Shown here: positions 35,556-49,100 of the stretch, piece after piece
How positions within the stretch are numbered: position 1 is the first letter of the stretch
How the letters are laid out: the number at the start of each line of letters is the position of its first letter
From: Cardinalis cardinalis
Taxonomy: Eukaryota; Chordata; Aves; Passeriformes; Cardinalidae
DNA: 64,000 nucleotides
Assembly (NCBI GenBank): GCA_014549065.1
Contig: JACDOX010000085.1
Span: forward strand, 1,720,396-1,784,395
Direction: 5' to 3'
Translations under genes and position numbers: made by a program
The notes under the pieces: generated by a model
Told to the model about the DNA's origin: nothing
What the model saw: only the letters and a program-made list of their open reading frames with translations
Database searches by the model: none

Positions 35556-37190
35556 AAACATTCAGGTAATTATTTAAAGAATGAAGCTCATTCCAACAAA
35601 ACTACCGATTTAACATTTCCAAGTATAAAAACATTAAAAATTAATCTCTGTGGGGATAACTTTTATCCCCAACAAATTACTGTTATGAACATACTTCATT
35701 GCACTAAAGAAACCAAGGAGGAAGACCAGTCAATTTAATTGCTTTTGCACTTTAGAAAAAATTGCACTGATTTACATAAATTACCCCAAAATTACCCAAG
35801 CAAAGTTAACCTTGTTCATGGCATCCCAGCACTGCAGGCTTCAGAAGNTGAGAGTCAAATCAGGTGCTAGTACAATTCAAAACCCTCAAATTTGCAGATT
35901 ATCAAAGTAAGTCCCACTACCACTACTGTCATTATGGTATTAAGGGATACCTGTGGGGGGAAAAGGGAGGGAGGAAAAATCCCAAATGGAGCAAACTGCA
36001 GTACTTGTATCCAGTTCTAGAGGGAGGGGAGGGTTTGTATCACCATCAGGGAAAGCAAGTGTNGCCAACAATGGCTTTTCCACAAGAGGCTCTGAAAATT
36101 TGCAGTGAAGTGATAAGGAGGTTTTGGGGGAAGAGTTTTACACTTTGGATGTTGATTTATTCAAAGCTTTGCTTGTGCATTAAGTAGTCCCGAACACTCT
36201 GAAGTTGTGCTGTATGTAAATAACCTAAATAATTTCTTTTGACTCTGTACAATTCCTACCATAAGTAAGTTACNGTTATTCAAAAAATAAGTGTCAAAAC
36301 CATCACAAATGTATTGGTTTTTCAAGCTTTACTACAGCTATCTTTAAAAATACACAACAGAAAGAACTCCAGTTACACTGCATGAACATGTTCAGTATTT
36401 GGTGTGTAAATGGTGTGCAAAGGAAAGTAACAGTGCCTTGTGCTCCTTCCCAGGGCAGGGGTAGGAAGCTGGCCAGGCATGCAGAGGCACTATTGCTTTC
36501 TAGAAGGCTGAAAATTCACTAACTCAGTCCCAGGTGGCCAGGGCTGTGGCTGGGGGTGCAGTGGTACAGGAGCAGGAACAAAGGGTGATGGCCCAGTGCT
36601 CCTCAGTGACTCCATCCTCAGGGCACCAGTCCCTCCCCAGGGCCCCCCATGCCACAGCNCTGGGACAGGCTGTGGATGAGGGAACAGAAAAGCAACACAG
36701 AACTAGGGTGACTTGAGGAGAAGTTTTGCAGGAGAGCCTAAACTGAATTTTAAATACTAAAAAGGTGAACAACTGGCAGTTGTTTTTTATAAAGTAGAGT
36801 AACATAAGATAATTTTATAATTATTGGGTGCAACTGTATTTTTCAGCCTGTGCATGGCTGAGTGGTTAGTTAGCAATTTGTCATGNCTGGACTCCTGCAG
36901 GAAGGATAACTGCCAAGTGTGTGTACAAATGTTCATGAGCACTCAATAAATTTCACTACAGCTTTGGTGACACCAACATGGAGAGGATTAAAGCAACTGT
37001 AACAAGTGTACAATAAGACAAATCTCTGTCCTGGGGGAGGAAATATGTATTTGTGCAAAATCCCAGTGAGTAAGTTACAGTAGTTATTACTGTACTGTGT
37101 GTGGCACTGCTCACATCTTCAATGCACCGGTACCAGCTGTCTCCCTGGGCAGGGGCCTCCTCAGCACAGTCTGAAATCCAGCTCTGGATT
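35556..37190 (-). other. PDXDC1: Probable PDXDC1 3' UTR
   Basis: Non-coding stretch between the PDXDC1 stop codon (TAA at 37193-37191) and the candidate poly(A) signal. No other gene or repeat family was recognised in it. The extent depends on which signal is used. Confidence 0.4.
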
Positions 37191-40100
37191 TTATCTTAGA
37201 CTTGCTTGCTCCTCTGCCTTGGTGCAGTCTGGTGGTGACTGGTCACTGTGAATGTCCTCAGTGTCTGTCTTTGCCTGCACCACCTCCTTCTGCTCCTCTG
37301 CTCTCTCNATCTCCAAAGGTCCTTGCTCTTGGCCAGGGGAGAGATTTGGGGGTCTCTGGTCCAGCTTGTCCAGGTCATCACAGTGGCTGATGGAACTGGT
37401 CTCACTGAACCCATCAGAGCTTCTCAGAGACCTTTTGAAAGCTTTCTGACCTGTGAAGTGTTTGAAGCATTCAGTACCAAGGAGGCAGTAAATACAAACA
37501 GTGGTGTGCACAAGTTCTGTTTCCAGAGGAAGTACTGGAATTTTGTAACAGCAGAGAAGTTGGTTTTGTTTGCCTGCTACTTTGGACCCTGAACATAAAC
37601 CCAGACAGGGCTGCAAAGTAAGAGCCCCTGTTACTGTATCCTGTGTATGCAGAGACAGAGAAAACTGAGCTGAAGCCAGGCTGCCTGCTTACAAACTGAA
37701 ATCATCCCAGGTTAAACAACTGAACTCGAAGTCATAGGCTGGAAGCCACCAGCACAAAAGGTGAGTTAAAACTGGCTTTCCAGCTGGCAAATCAGCATTA
37801 ATTACTGATACAGCTACGCAGAGGGTGCCATAGATTTAACAGATCTTCACCTTAGAATGCCTTAGGCCACAAAATGTTTGGTAGCAACAGAAATGCAGCT
37901 GCTGAAGTACATGNCTACATGTTATTATGCTTTTATTTCAAATAAAACTTTTGGCTTGTTTACCTGTTCATTTTTAAAGCTCAATTNCCTCACAATATTC
38001 CACAGGAAGATTCTAGACTTCCTGGGCAGTTGTCAGTTAATTNGAGAACTTCCTATAGTCCCAGGAAGAATATATGGAGAGATAACAGCTTGGGGCAGTG
38101 TTCTGTGCCATGGGTACATTAAGGTTTTTAAGGTGGTAGAAGATGAGCTCTAGTTCCAGATGTTACAAAAGATGGAAAATCATGTGGGTCTTCCTGTGCC
38201 AGGGAAGTTTTAGAAATTAGACACGGAAACTTACCAGGAAGTCTTTGTTTTGCAAGGCTGGAAGTGGGAGTTGGTGGTGGAGTGCTGCCTGTTCCTTGGG
38301 CCTTTGATACATACATAGATTCTGTGGATTCTAGAGAGCCTGCAGGTTAAAAAAAGTTGACTAAAACTTCTGAAATGGCAGTATTTGAGTTCAGACTGTC
38401 ACATGGGGGTAATGCATTTCTGAAAACCCAGGGACACGAGTGCTGACATTTCAGAAGTGAATTGTTTCCCCCACCCTCATTTCACAGCACTGCTACACTC
38501 TGTGACATCTGCCCAGCTGCCAGGAAGGGTATCCAGCCATGCAGGGTCAGCATTCCCAGGGAAAGGGGCTGCTCTCTGCTCTAAGAACCTGTCACTTGCT
38601 GCATCCAGAGTCACAAGGGCCCTGAGCACAGCAGAAGCATTCCCTGCAGGGTACAGACACACAGTTCTGGGTGTGCCAGATACTCTGCTGAGCCCAGGAA
38701 TATTCATTTCTGTGACTGCCACAGTACTACTACAGTGAACATTTATAATGTCAGAAGTATTACACTGGTACATCAGTCTCACTGATGTAAAAGCTTATAG
38801 GCAGCTCTTTCTACATCCCCAGACACAAATTACAAATCAGAGTAAAACAGAGTCTTCCACATCACACCATTCAGCTGATGCCAGGCCCCAGCTGGCTTTA
38901 ACCTGTCTTCCAATTGCTGCACATGCAGTTTAGCACACAGAGCAGCACAGAGCAGGATGGCAGCAGCCAGGGGCCATCCCAAAGCAGGATTCAGACAGAG
39001 ATCCTGTTCAGGGGCACAGTGGAACAGGGGAGAGGCTGCACGTGCACTCACGTGAGGAGCGATGTGCTAAGGCTGAGCTCATGTATTGACCCCCCCAAAT
39101 CCTCCAGGATATGAACCAGAGGTCACAGCAACGATTCCTCTCACAACTGCCAGTGTCTATCATGGCTTTTTAAACATGATTCAACATGCAAGAACAAAAT
39201 GTAAACTGTACAAGAGAGCAGAAGACTCTTACTGGGTGTTACAGAAATAGTACAAAGCATGTTCTTGTACATCCTGAGGGTGGATGATGCCACTCATGAT
39301 CAAACAGCACAGGAACTGTGCTGCAGGTTCAGCACAGAACTGAGCAGCCCCAGTGCCAGCATGACACAGCTGCAGGTGCCCCGAGCCCTACCTGCTGTCA
39401 AATTGAACGTCCTTCCCTTGGGTGAGGCTTGGAAGGGAGAAAACCAGTTGAGCACAGAGCCCACAACTGGGATCTGTCGCAGCAGCCCCTGCAAAGCACA
39501 ACCCAACATGGTGAAAGAGCCCCCAGGGGATGAGTTACCTCAGGGTACCACAGGGCTGTGTGGGGCCTCACCTCTTCCAGCAGTCGTTCTTCATTTGCTT
39601 TCTGAAGCTGAAGCTGTGCTTCCTGTATCCCTTTTCTAACAACTTCAGTCATGTTTTCCAAGAGCTAATAAAACCCAGAAATAAGGATATGTATTTATTT
39701 AGATTTGAAACTGTCTTTTTACTTCAGGTTTTCAGGATGGAGACAGGGTAGTCAGATATTTTTCTAATTTAAGACAGTATGTGACAATCTCTATTTCACT
39801 ATGACTATAAATTAAAGAATGTACATGCTGACTGCAGGATTGTTTAACACAAAAACCCAGAGGAAATAATGTAATTTTAAACAGGAACGGTACTTTTTTT
39901 TTTCCCACTTAGAAATGAGCCTATGACCCAAATTCTTTGAAAACCTGCTTAGCATATAAATGTTCCCTAGATCAATGTCTGGGAAGAGTGTTTATGTTTA
40001 TAGAGTACATTTTGGTTCCTAGAGACACCCAGGACTTAACCTCACAGTAACAAGCTATGTGTCAGCCTTTAGGGTAATGTTGTTTTCCTGCACTGATCCC

Positions 40101-43100
40101 AGTGGCAGCCCAGGCCAGCAGCAACAGGGTTTTATACTGCAAAGGGCAGGCAGCTTACTGGGACAGCTGCAGGGACAAGGAATTAACAAACCCAAGAAGC
40201 TCCGTCTTTGTTTGTGTGAGACAAATGCCAATTTCCATATATTGATATTGGTTTTAACATTGCACAAGGACAGGCACTTCCCCCAAAATGCCAAAAATTT
40301 GTGTCCCTGTCAGCTAATAAAAGGACAAAGAGGAAGCTGCTCCTTTTCCCTCAGGGGGAGGCCAGCCAGGAACTGACCCCCATGGCAGCTCAGNATCCCT
40401 GGTAGTCCCTGGCTGCAGCAGGGAGGGCAGCGGGGTGGAATTCAGAGTACCAGGAAGAACCTCTGTGTTTCTGGCCCAGTCATCCTCAGCTTTGGTCCTG
40501 CCTTTCAGCCTTTGCTGCATGTCTCAGGGCAGGCTGGACTGATGTGGGCCTTTNGTAAAATCCTCCTCCTTGTACCAACCCTCCTCATCTGAGTGAGGCA
40601 AGGGCATTCACAGCATCCCAGCTTTGGATCAAATGGTGAAGATCCACAGATTTACTGCAGCTGGTCCCAAAGACTGCACCCTTCTGACTCTTCCACTACT
40701 CTGCTCCTCCCTGGAACCTTCAGAATCCGAGGGGCCCATCCAGTTCCAACCTCTTCACTACAACAGTTAAAAAACTGAAGGTGTTCTACAGACAGAGCTT
40801 TCNTCATGTCACCCTCCAAGCAGCACAGGGAGTCAAGAGTGGGCAGGAAATCACTGCTAGAAAAAATTCACTGCCATAATCAACATATTCCCATGAGCAG
40901 AAATAGGCAAAGGATTTCTGAAGTTCTATTTATTTTTGAGGTGAGAAGATTAAATGCCCAACACTAGCAGAATGAAGAGACAGATTAATGCAGCTCACTC
41001 AAGAATTCTATTTTAGAGAACATTTGGAGAACTCCATTCAGGTAAATGCTTTGACAAATAGAAGTTGCATCATCAGCTTTATTACTTCAATGGGTAACTC
41101 GTAATTTCTGGGTTTAAGACACCAATTTCAAGATTTTCACATATTTTAGAACATAGTCTTAAAGCTGGTATATAAAGAATCTCAATCCCACCACATCTAG
41201 CAGTGAAGAGAAACACCAGCTCACAATCAACTTACACCTTCACTTTTCTTTTCTGACAGCTTAAAATCTGAATGATAAAATGAGGCTACTTGAGTACTAC
41301 TGAATGAAGGTTTTCATTAGAACTACTGCACACAGGACCATGAACACAAATCCAGACATCCTCACACTATCATAATCCATAATTCTCTGCATGCAGACAC
41401 AGATTATTCCTTCCACAGTCATTAAAACTCTTGTGGGCAAGCACAACTTTTACTTTCACAATGAACAAAACCATGTCCTGAAGCCAATATGAAAAGGGAG
41501 GAAAAAAGGTGTTTCAATATTTTTTGAGTGATTAATACATACTCTTGAATTTTCTTCAATTTCTCTGCCTGTTGCTGCGATAGTTTCCACCAGCTCTGAC
41601 ACATCCAGATCCTCTGTGACCATGCCAATGTAAACACAATTCTTCTGCCCTCCGAATTCCGGACCTGGGGGCACAGGGAGAGTCAGGCTTTGTGCTGAGC
41701 AAATCTGCAATCCTGCAAGGGCTGCAGCACTGTGCTTGTCAATCTGGAAATGCCAGTACACACCCCCCTCCAGTACCTAAGGGCAGCATCTGTGTGGGTA
41801 CAAATTATGCAGGGCAAGAAAGTTGAGCCCTGGGGGTTTTCAAAGACAGAAAACATCACCTGAGCAAGAAAAACAGTGGATATTTTATACAGTCAAGGAG
41901 TTGTGTTGTAAATACCAGTGTTGAATATGCTTTAGGCTCCTTGACTTTCAGCCATTTACAGATTACTTGGTTCCACAACTGTAGGGCACTTAATTTTTGA
42001 CAGCTGATTAGAAAAAGATCAGAGTTCTGAAGAAGCTAATTAATACTTNCAGCTATCATGTGGCACTGTGTAAATGTGAAAGCGTTGCTAATTATCACAA
42101 AAGTCATCTAAAGCTTTTAATTGAGCCACAGAGATCAATGAGGCCATCAGTGCCAGTTTGGAATGAGATCTGCTTTCCACTAGATCAGCAGCACTTGAGA
42201 AGGCTCCATCTCCACCCAGGAATGCTGCAGCTTTTGTTCTTTCTGGCAAAGAACCCTTCTTGGTCTAGTTGCCCACACATCAGTTTTCACAAGGATTTCT
42301 GAGAACAGCTCACCTGGTGAGCACTCCTGAACTGAAACATGGGGGAGGAGGGAACAGTTACACGTGTCCCTTCTGCAATAATCACATGGGCAGCAGCTCA
42401 TTCTGCATTACAATGACCTATCAAATCATTCCAGCACAGCTAGGAGAATGACTACTAGCTTGAAAAGAAATTCTTTAAATAGTGCAGTTACCCAAAGAAA
42501 AGGTGAGATCTGACTCCAGCTCATTTAACTTTTTCAGAAGTTCTGTATTGATTTTTTCTAGTTCTTTTTCTTGTTTGTCATCATTCTTCTCATCACTGTG
42601 ATAGTTGTACCTTTAAACCAAGCCAAGAGATAGTAATTTCACTTTACAGTACATATAGAAGGACCTACACATTTAGCACATTTCTACAAATTTCTGTATT
42701 TTACAAACAAAACCCTCAGAACATTACAGCTCCTACCAGCAAGTTTAGTGGCATTTGTCATCAGGGACTGGGGGGTGAGCTGAGCTTGCTGCTGCAAACT
42801 CAACACAGTAGATTTCTGGTTGCTACANTGATTACACCTGAACTGTTTTGACTATACAGAATCCTTCCCAGAGGGCTGCACCAAATGATCAGAACAGNCA
42901 CCTGGAGGGTTTTTTAAAGTCTATTCAGCATTTCAGTGAGTGCCATTATAGATAAAAATAGAAGTTATGCTTGACTAAAGACAGTGGAATGCACTTGCTC
43001 ATTACATATCCCACACACATCCACTGCTTCCAGTGTTACAACTGGTGCCCAAAGCAGCTCTTCAGCTTTTCTTTAAGAAATAATCAAAGAAAATTACTTT

Positions 43101-46100
43101 ATAAAGGCAAATTCCTAAAAAGCACTCAAAAGCTTCAACTNGGTGCAAAGGCAGACAACAATCAGCAAAGGAAACATCCAAATGACCACTGAAGAGACCA
43201 CNTGGTCCTGTCTGCTCAAGCACAGAGTTTGCAAATACAGCATGAAGAAAATAATTTACCTCACAACACCCAACCCTGGCCAGCCAAGATCTTCAATATA
43301 CAACAGGCTAACTGTTCTTCTCACTTCTTGCTCAAACTCCTCTCTCAGCTGCAGTGTGCTTGTCAACACCGGAATCTTCATTTTTAAGCAGTCTACCAAG
43401 TGATCAATGTCTTGTATTTCAGTTCCTAAAACTGCAGAGCAGAAGTGTTAGTGTGTGGTAAGTGTGAGGGATATGACACAGATGTCTGAATTAAGGATTT
43501 GTAAAGGAGCTGCTCTGCAAGTTAATCACAAATATAATTTACAGATAGTATTGAATATCTTGGTCTATGTAAGTGGGTTTTTGGTTCAGTTATCTATGCA
43601 CTGAGACATCAAAATGAAAGGAAGTAAGGATTTCATAAAAACTAATAAAAAGGATTTTTTCATGTTACAAACTAATAAGGATATGTTACAATACCCTTTT
43701 ACATTACATCAGTAGCTAGCATTAAAAAAAAACCCCACAATCATCCTCTTCCTGTAGCCCAGCTGGACATGAATTAGCTTCCATGCTGGTTTAAAACAAA
43801 ACATCACAGCATCACCAAGTAATTTTACTCTAAAATCTGCTGTTGTGTGTACAGCAGGACCCTCTCTCATGAGTGTCAGCTGTTCTACAGCCTAAGCCCC
43901 TCACTCCACACAAACCAACAGGAGATACTGTGCACCCCCTGAGCCCTGCACACTGCTCTGTGCTTCTGCTTTCCAAAACACAGATTTTTTTTAATATCCC
44001 CCCTCCATCAGTAGTTATAGAAAACCCTGGAGGCTTAGTAAATAATAACTCCAGCTAAGTAGCTGTGTTTTGAACACAACCACCACTGCAGTGNTGAAAC
44101 ACCTGCGTAGAAAGGTCAGGCATCTGGTGTTAAGCAGCTGAGAGAAGGAATTTAACTGCTTTCCCTAATGACTGTTAAAAGTAACCAAGAAGTCTTTCTC
44201 TGCAGAGATAGTGAGGCAATGTGACCCACAACAGCTGGGCTCCCATTAATGCACCCAGTGCTGGGGTGCAGCAAAAGGATAAAGCTGAGGTGGTTTTGTT
44301 TGTTTATAAGAAAATCCTCCCCACAAGAGAATATCCTGAGGAGCTTTGTGAGCACATCTGCTTTTATCCCAGGAGANTGTTGTACCACTGCACAGCACAG
44401 GGCAGCATTTACAAGGGGCTGGCTGGAGTGAACATTACCTGCAGAAGTCATGAGCGGGCTGAAGCGCACGCAGGTGCCCTCATCCTCCAGTTCCACCACA
44501 TCCACGCCGCTGGCAGGAACCAGCTGGGCCAGCTGCTCTCCCAGCTGCAGGGACAAGGCAAGTCAGGGAACTGGGCAGGGATGGCTCTGGCAGGCCCTGC
44601 CTCAGCTCAGGGAACAACACGGACACAGTTTTCCCTCAAATTCAGTTCTTGCACCAAAATACTTCACCCTGCAGTGAGATGACTGAGTTCAAAGGATCCT
44701 TAAAATCATGGAAATTTGGGACAAGCTGCAAGTGTTACAAGTCAGAATTTTCTGCAAAATTGTCACTGCCATTAGGTGTGCCATGATTACTGCACAAGGG
44801 ATCCAAACNTGCTCAGCTCTGTCAGCAGAAGCTTCTAGAGAGCTGACAGAGGCAGCTGTCTGTTCAAGAATACACAGACATTGGCAACAGAGCACTTGGC
44901 TGATTTAAAAGAATTCTGAAGTTTACACATATTCCCACAAGATCAAAGGAACAACCAAGAGCTTAAGATTCAAGAATGATTTCACTACTAATTATGTGTA
45001 AAATGATCAGAAATGGGAAAGCAACTTTGCTCCAGAGCAAATTAATCTTCTAAACAGCCACAAGTTTTGCAAAGGAAATTGGATCAAGAACGTCTTTCAA
45101 ACTACTCTAACAAAGGGTTTATAGCTCCTGATGACCCCCTGAACTACTCCACTGTCACTCCCCTCCATTCTTACCCACTGATTGAAGGTGTCATAAATGT
45201 GCCCATCATTGCTTATTATGGGGTGCTGAATAGTTGAGGCCTGTGCAGCATGTGAAGTATGATCTGAATCCAGAGACATAAGAATCACAGAAGTGGATTT
45301 TTATTTACTTAATTAAGTAAAATTTAGATAAAAGACAATTACATTTAGATAAAAGACAATTACATTTCCTAGCTAATGTAACACATCTACACCATGTACT
45401 GGGCCTGGAGCAGATGAACATGGATGTTTTTGTAAAAATATGTTGAACACAATAAATACTGGAAGTAAAACAGAGTTGAATGTGATAGTTAAAAAANCCC
45501 AAACCAGTAAAATACTTCTGAGTTTTGAGATTAAGATGCCCCAATGGAAATACANCCAGTGTTTTCACAATGCAAAGTCCTGTCACAGGAGGCTGCAAAT
45601 ATTTAATACCTGTGACAGCATTTCCAGAGCTGTTCCCAANGTGTTCTGCTGCTTTTAAAATTGCAACAGGAACTGTAATCAGTAAACCACAGCAATGTAG
45701 CTTGCCACNAGCTATGAAATGTTTGAAAGCAACAGAAAACCTGAACAAACCAAAATCTCTCCCCACCAGTACACTCATACTCAGCCTGCAGCTTGTAAGA
45801 GACTTCCATCATCTGCTCCCAAGATCAAAATCATATGCAAATCTTCTCACTCAAGAAGGCAGAAAATTACTTGTTATGAAAATTTAAAACACTGCAGTCT
45901 GTCTAAAAAAAGAAGCTATCACGTGTATGATTTGTCACAGATTATGACCAGCATTCACAACCTTTTTAAAAGCACATTACATGAGAGAACTGCACTACAT
46001 CACATTTATCTCAAATTCGTTAGGTGAATTAGTTTAAAGTAGTGTATAGAGAGGGGTGTTTTCTTGGTTGTTGTTTGGTTTTAAATAAATCACATACCTT

Positions 46101-49100
46101 TATTTGAATATTCCTGGAAAAACTTGAAAACCACCACTGGTGAACTCAGCTCATCTTCAACCTTAAAAGAAAAAAANATTTTGTGCCNTGCTTTTTTAAA
46201 GATTTAACACCANNTACAATTCCTTACACTGCTGAGCAAAGCTTGAGCTCTCTTGGACATCACCCCAGAATCACTGGGAAACATCAAGAAAGTTCCAGCA
46301 GGAAAAGTAAGATTGTAATTGCTCCTGCTTTGGAGAGATGGACCGTGCCACTTCTGGAGACAGTCTGAGGCTACATTTCATAATCCTAAAAATGCCAAGA
46401 TTTATTTGAGTAGGAGGGTAAGTGATACAGTAACTTGACCTCCCAAGGCCATTAATACTCTACAGCCTACTCAGTAAGCTGACTAAATTTTCTATACATC
46501 AAATATCAACTAAAATTTGGGGCTGAGGGTCAGAGTAAAATAACCAAACCTTGTTGGACAGGACATCTCACAGAAAATGAATTTGGAATTAATACATCAG
46601 CTGTGATTTCTAAACCTGTTTCAGGGGTAGAAACTTCAGCTGGGATAATTTTTGTGTACAATATCANGGGGTTCACAATATGACTTCAACAGCAGGGTAA
46701 GATGCAGCCAGAACAGATTAGAGACACTTAGGGAAACTGGTTTCACAGATGTATTATTGAGCAAAGCCATGTTCTAAATGGAATTAAATCAAACTTTGAA
46801 CACAACTCCTGGATGCTCTTCTGCACTCTCATGGGTGCACCAGTACAGAGCAATGGAACAAACATGATCCAGAGGTCACAGCCAAGCCANGAGCTTTCAC
46901 TGAACACCAGAACTTAATTAGAAAGATCCCAAGCATCTTCAAAACAATGGTTATGATTAACATAATATTTTTAATAATTTATTCTAGTCAAAGNTATTCT
47001 TATCATAACAGGCAGAAACTAAGGTATACAACAAAAGTATTAAAAACAGACTGTACCGAAGTTTTAATGAAATCCAGGTTTTTCAAGTTTTCCAGCAGCC
47101 TTTGACTCTAGAAGACCAGAGCAGAAGGAGAACAAATGGAGGAGAGAAATACAGTTTTAGAAGTTAAAAGCTATTCTGAAAAACATTACACAGTTGCAAT
47201 TTTTGAGCAAACCCCTCCAACACGTCAGACTCATCCAGTTTTGTCAATTTGGAATGCAACAGAAAAGTATTTTCTGGGTTTAGTTAAACACTGACTACAA
47301 CGTGACCTTTAAGAAATAACATTTTGCATATAAGCATTGCATTTTGTAAATAACACATTATATTGGACCTTAACTTTTACTAAAGTAAGGATTCCAAACA
47401 TAGTACACTTGTACCTCAAGAAATGTTTTGAAGTCCTTTTTACTAAAAGTAATTTACCAGTATTTAAATCAACACAATGCTGAGTAGGAAAATGAAGTCT
47501 CTCTGAAGAGCTTTCAAGCAAAAATAGTTAAGAGAAGCGACAAAAAAGGAAATTATTATGTTACTCCACTGTCTAGGAAGAACAAAGACTTTTTTTTCTC
47601 ACTTACAAAAATATACATACAATCTAATAGTAAAAACACAAACCCTGCCTCAAACATTTTCCTGTGCTTTCATTGTGGGTGAAACCCAATGTTACACTAT
47701 CAACAACTGCAGTATTTTAGTTGAGTCTTCTACAACACCTCACAATAACCAGAAAGATCTGTCAAGAGCTGTCATAAATCCCTGCTGGGCTGTTGCTCAC
47801 CAGTTGTGAGGCATGTTTTATCCTCTCCACAATGCCATCATGGCCCAGGTACTGCAAGGAGAGCCACAGGGGCAGGGCACGGAGCTTCTCCACAGGCTGG
47901 CTCGACGTCAGCCCTGCTGCCAAGGACTGAGGAGGAAAACAAACAAATCACAGTTAACNTCTCCTCAATGCTGCCACTTTGCCAGCTTTGGAAATTATCA
48001 TTTAGATGCTCCTGAAGAACATGGCAGCACAGTGATCAGAATCAGAATCCCAGGATCTGGAGGATGCTGAGTGAGAATCTGAACATACCAAGGATGGATC
48101 CTCGTGTCTGTAGAGGGTCACTGCAGGCACTGCGGGGAGCCCCAGCCAGGAACCCAGAGTCAGAGTCATGCTGTCACANTTTGTAGCAGCCTGAAGTTTA
48201 TTACAATAAGCACAATATAAGCCATATANATTTTGACTAACCTTACATAAGCACATTTTAAAGTTTCTAGATATAGTGAAACATACCAATACAGAAGAGG
48301 AGACATAACCCAAAGCCAAAGTGGCCAGATTCACGCTGGAAAAAAAAAGTGGGTTTAGCATATATTAAATATGTATTAAGAGACAGCATTTTAATCAGTT
48401 TAAATATTTCANATTGATGTGTAAAGGGAGGTAATTTTTGTTCATATATATTTCATTAACAATGCAGGAGATGTCACTACTTGGCATTCCGAGATTGAAA
48501 ACTCAAAAGTAAAAACTTACTTCGTCCTAAAAATTTTCAGTCCAACATTTGGTGAAATCATCACCCAAGGTCATATCCATAATTTAGCATCAATTTGGTA
48601 TCAGAAATAAATAGTATGCAAATACAGCNATTCTACAAAATACCAGGAGAAACTGTCCTTATTTCAGCTTCAAAAAATATTATCTTAGAGCAGTGGAGTC
48701 TTCATTGACATTGTCCAAGTTTTTGGAATTTATTTTTCTCTTGGTTTAATCCTGCTCCCAGTTCTGATACACACTGCTCTTGCTGAAGCCTTCTTGACAA
48801 CCTTCATTGAAATGCCATTTCATTCTCAGTAACCAATGTATAATGCCCTCCCTGACTTAGAGGGTCTTTTTAGGCCTCCCTGGCCTAGAAGGTCTTTTTA
48901 TTAATATTTCAAGCTCTTCAAAGCAAGGGCAGATAAGATTACCATCTGAATAAAAGTGATCACTAATCTGTGCTGAATTACCTCTCCAATTAATTCCTCT
49001 TGAGTATGTAAATCAATTTCTATCTCACAGCAACAAATTATAACCATATAAAATGCTTACTATGACCAACTCAAGCTGGTCCTATGGCTCTCTGTGAGCT

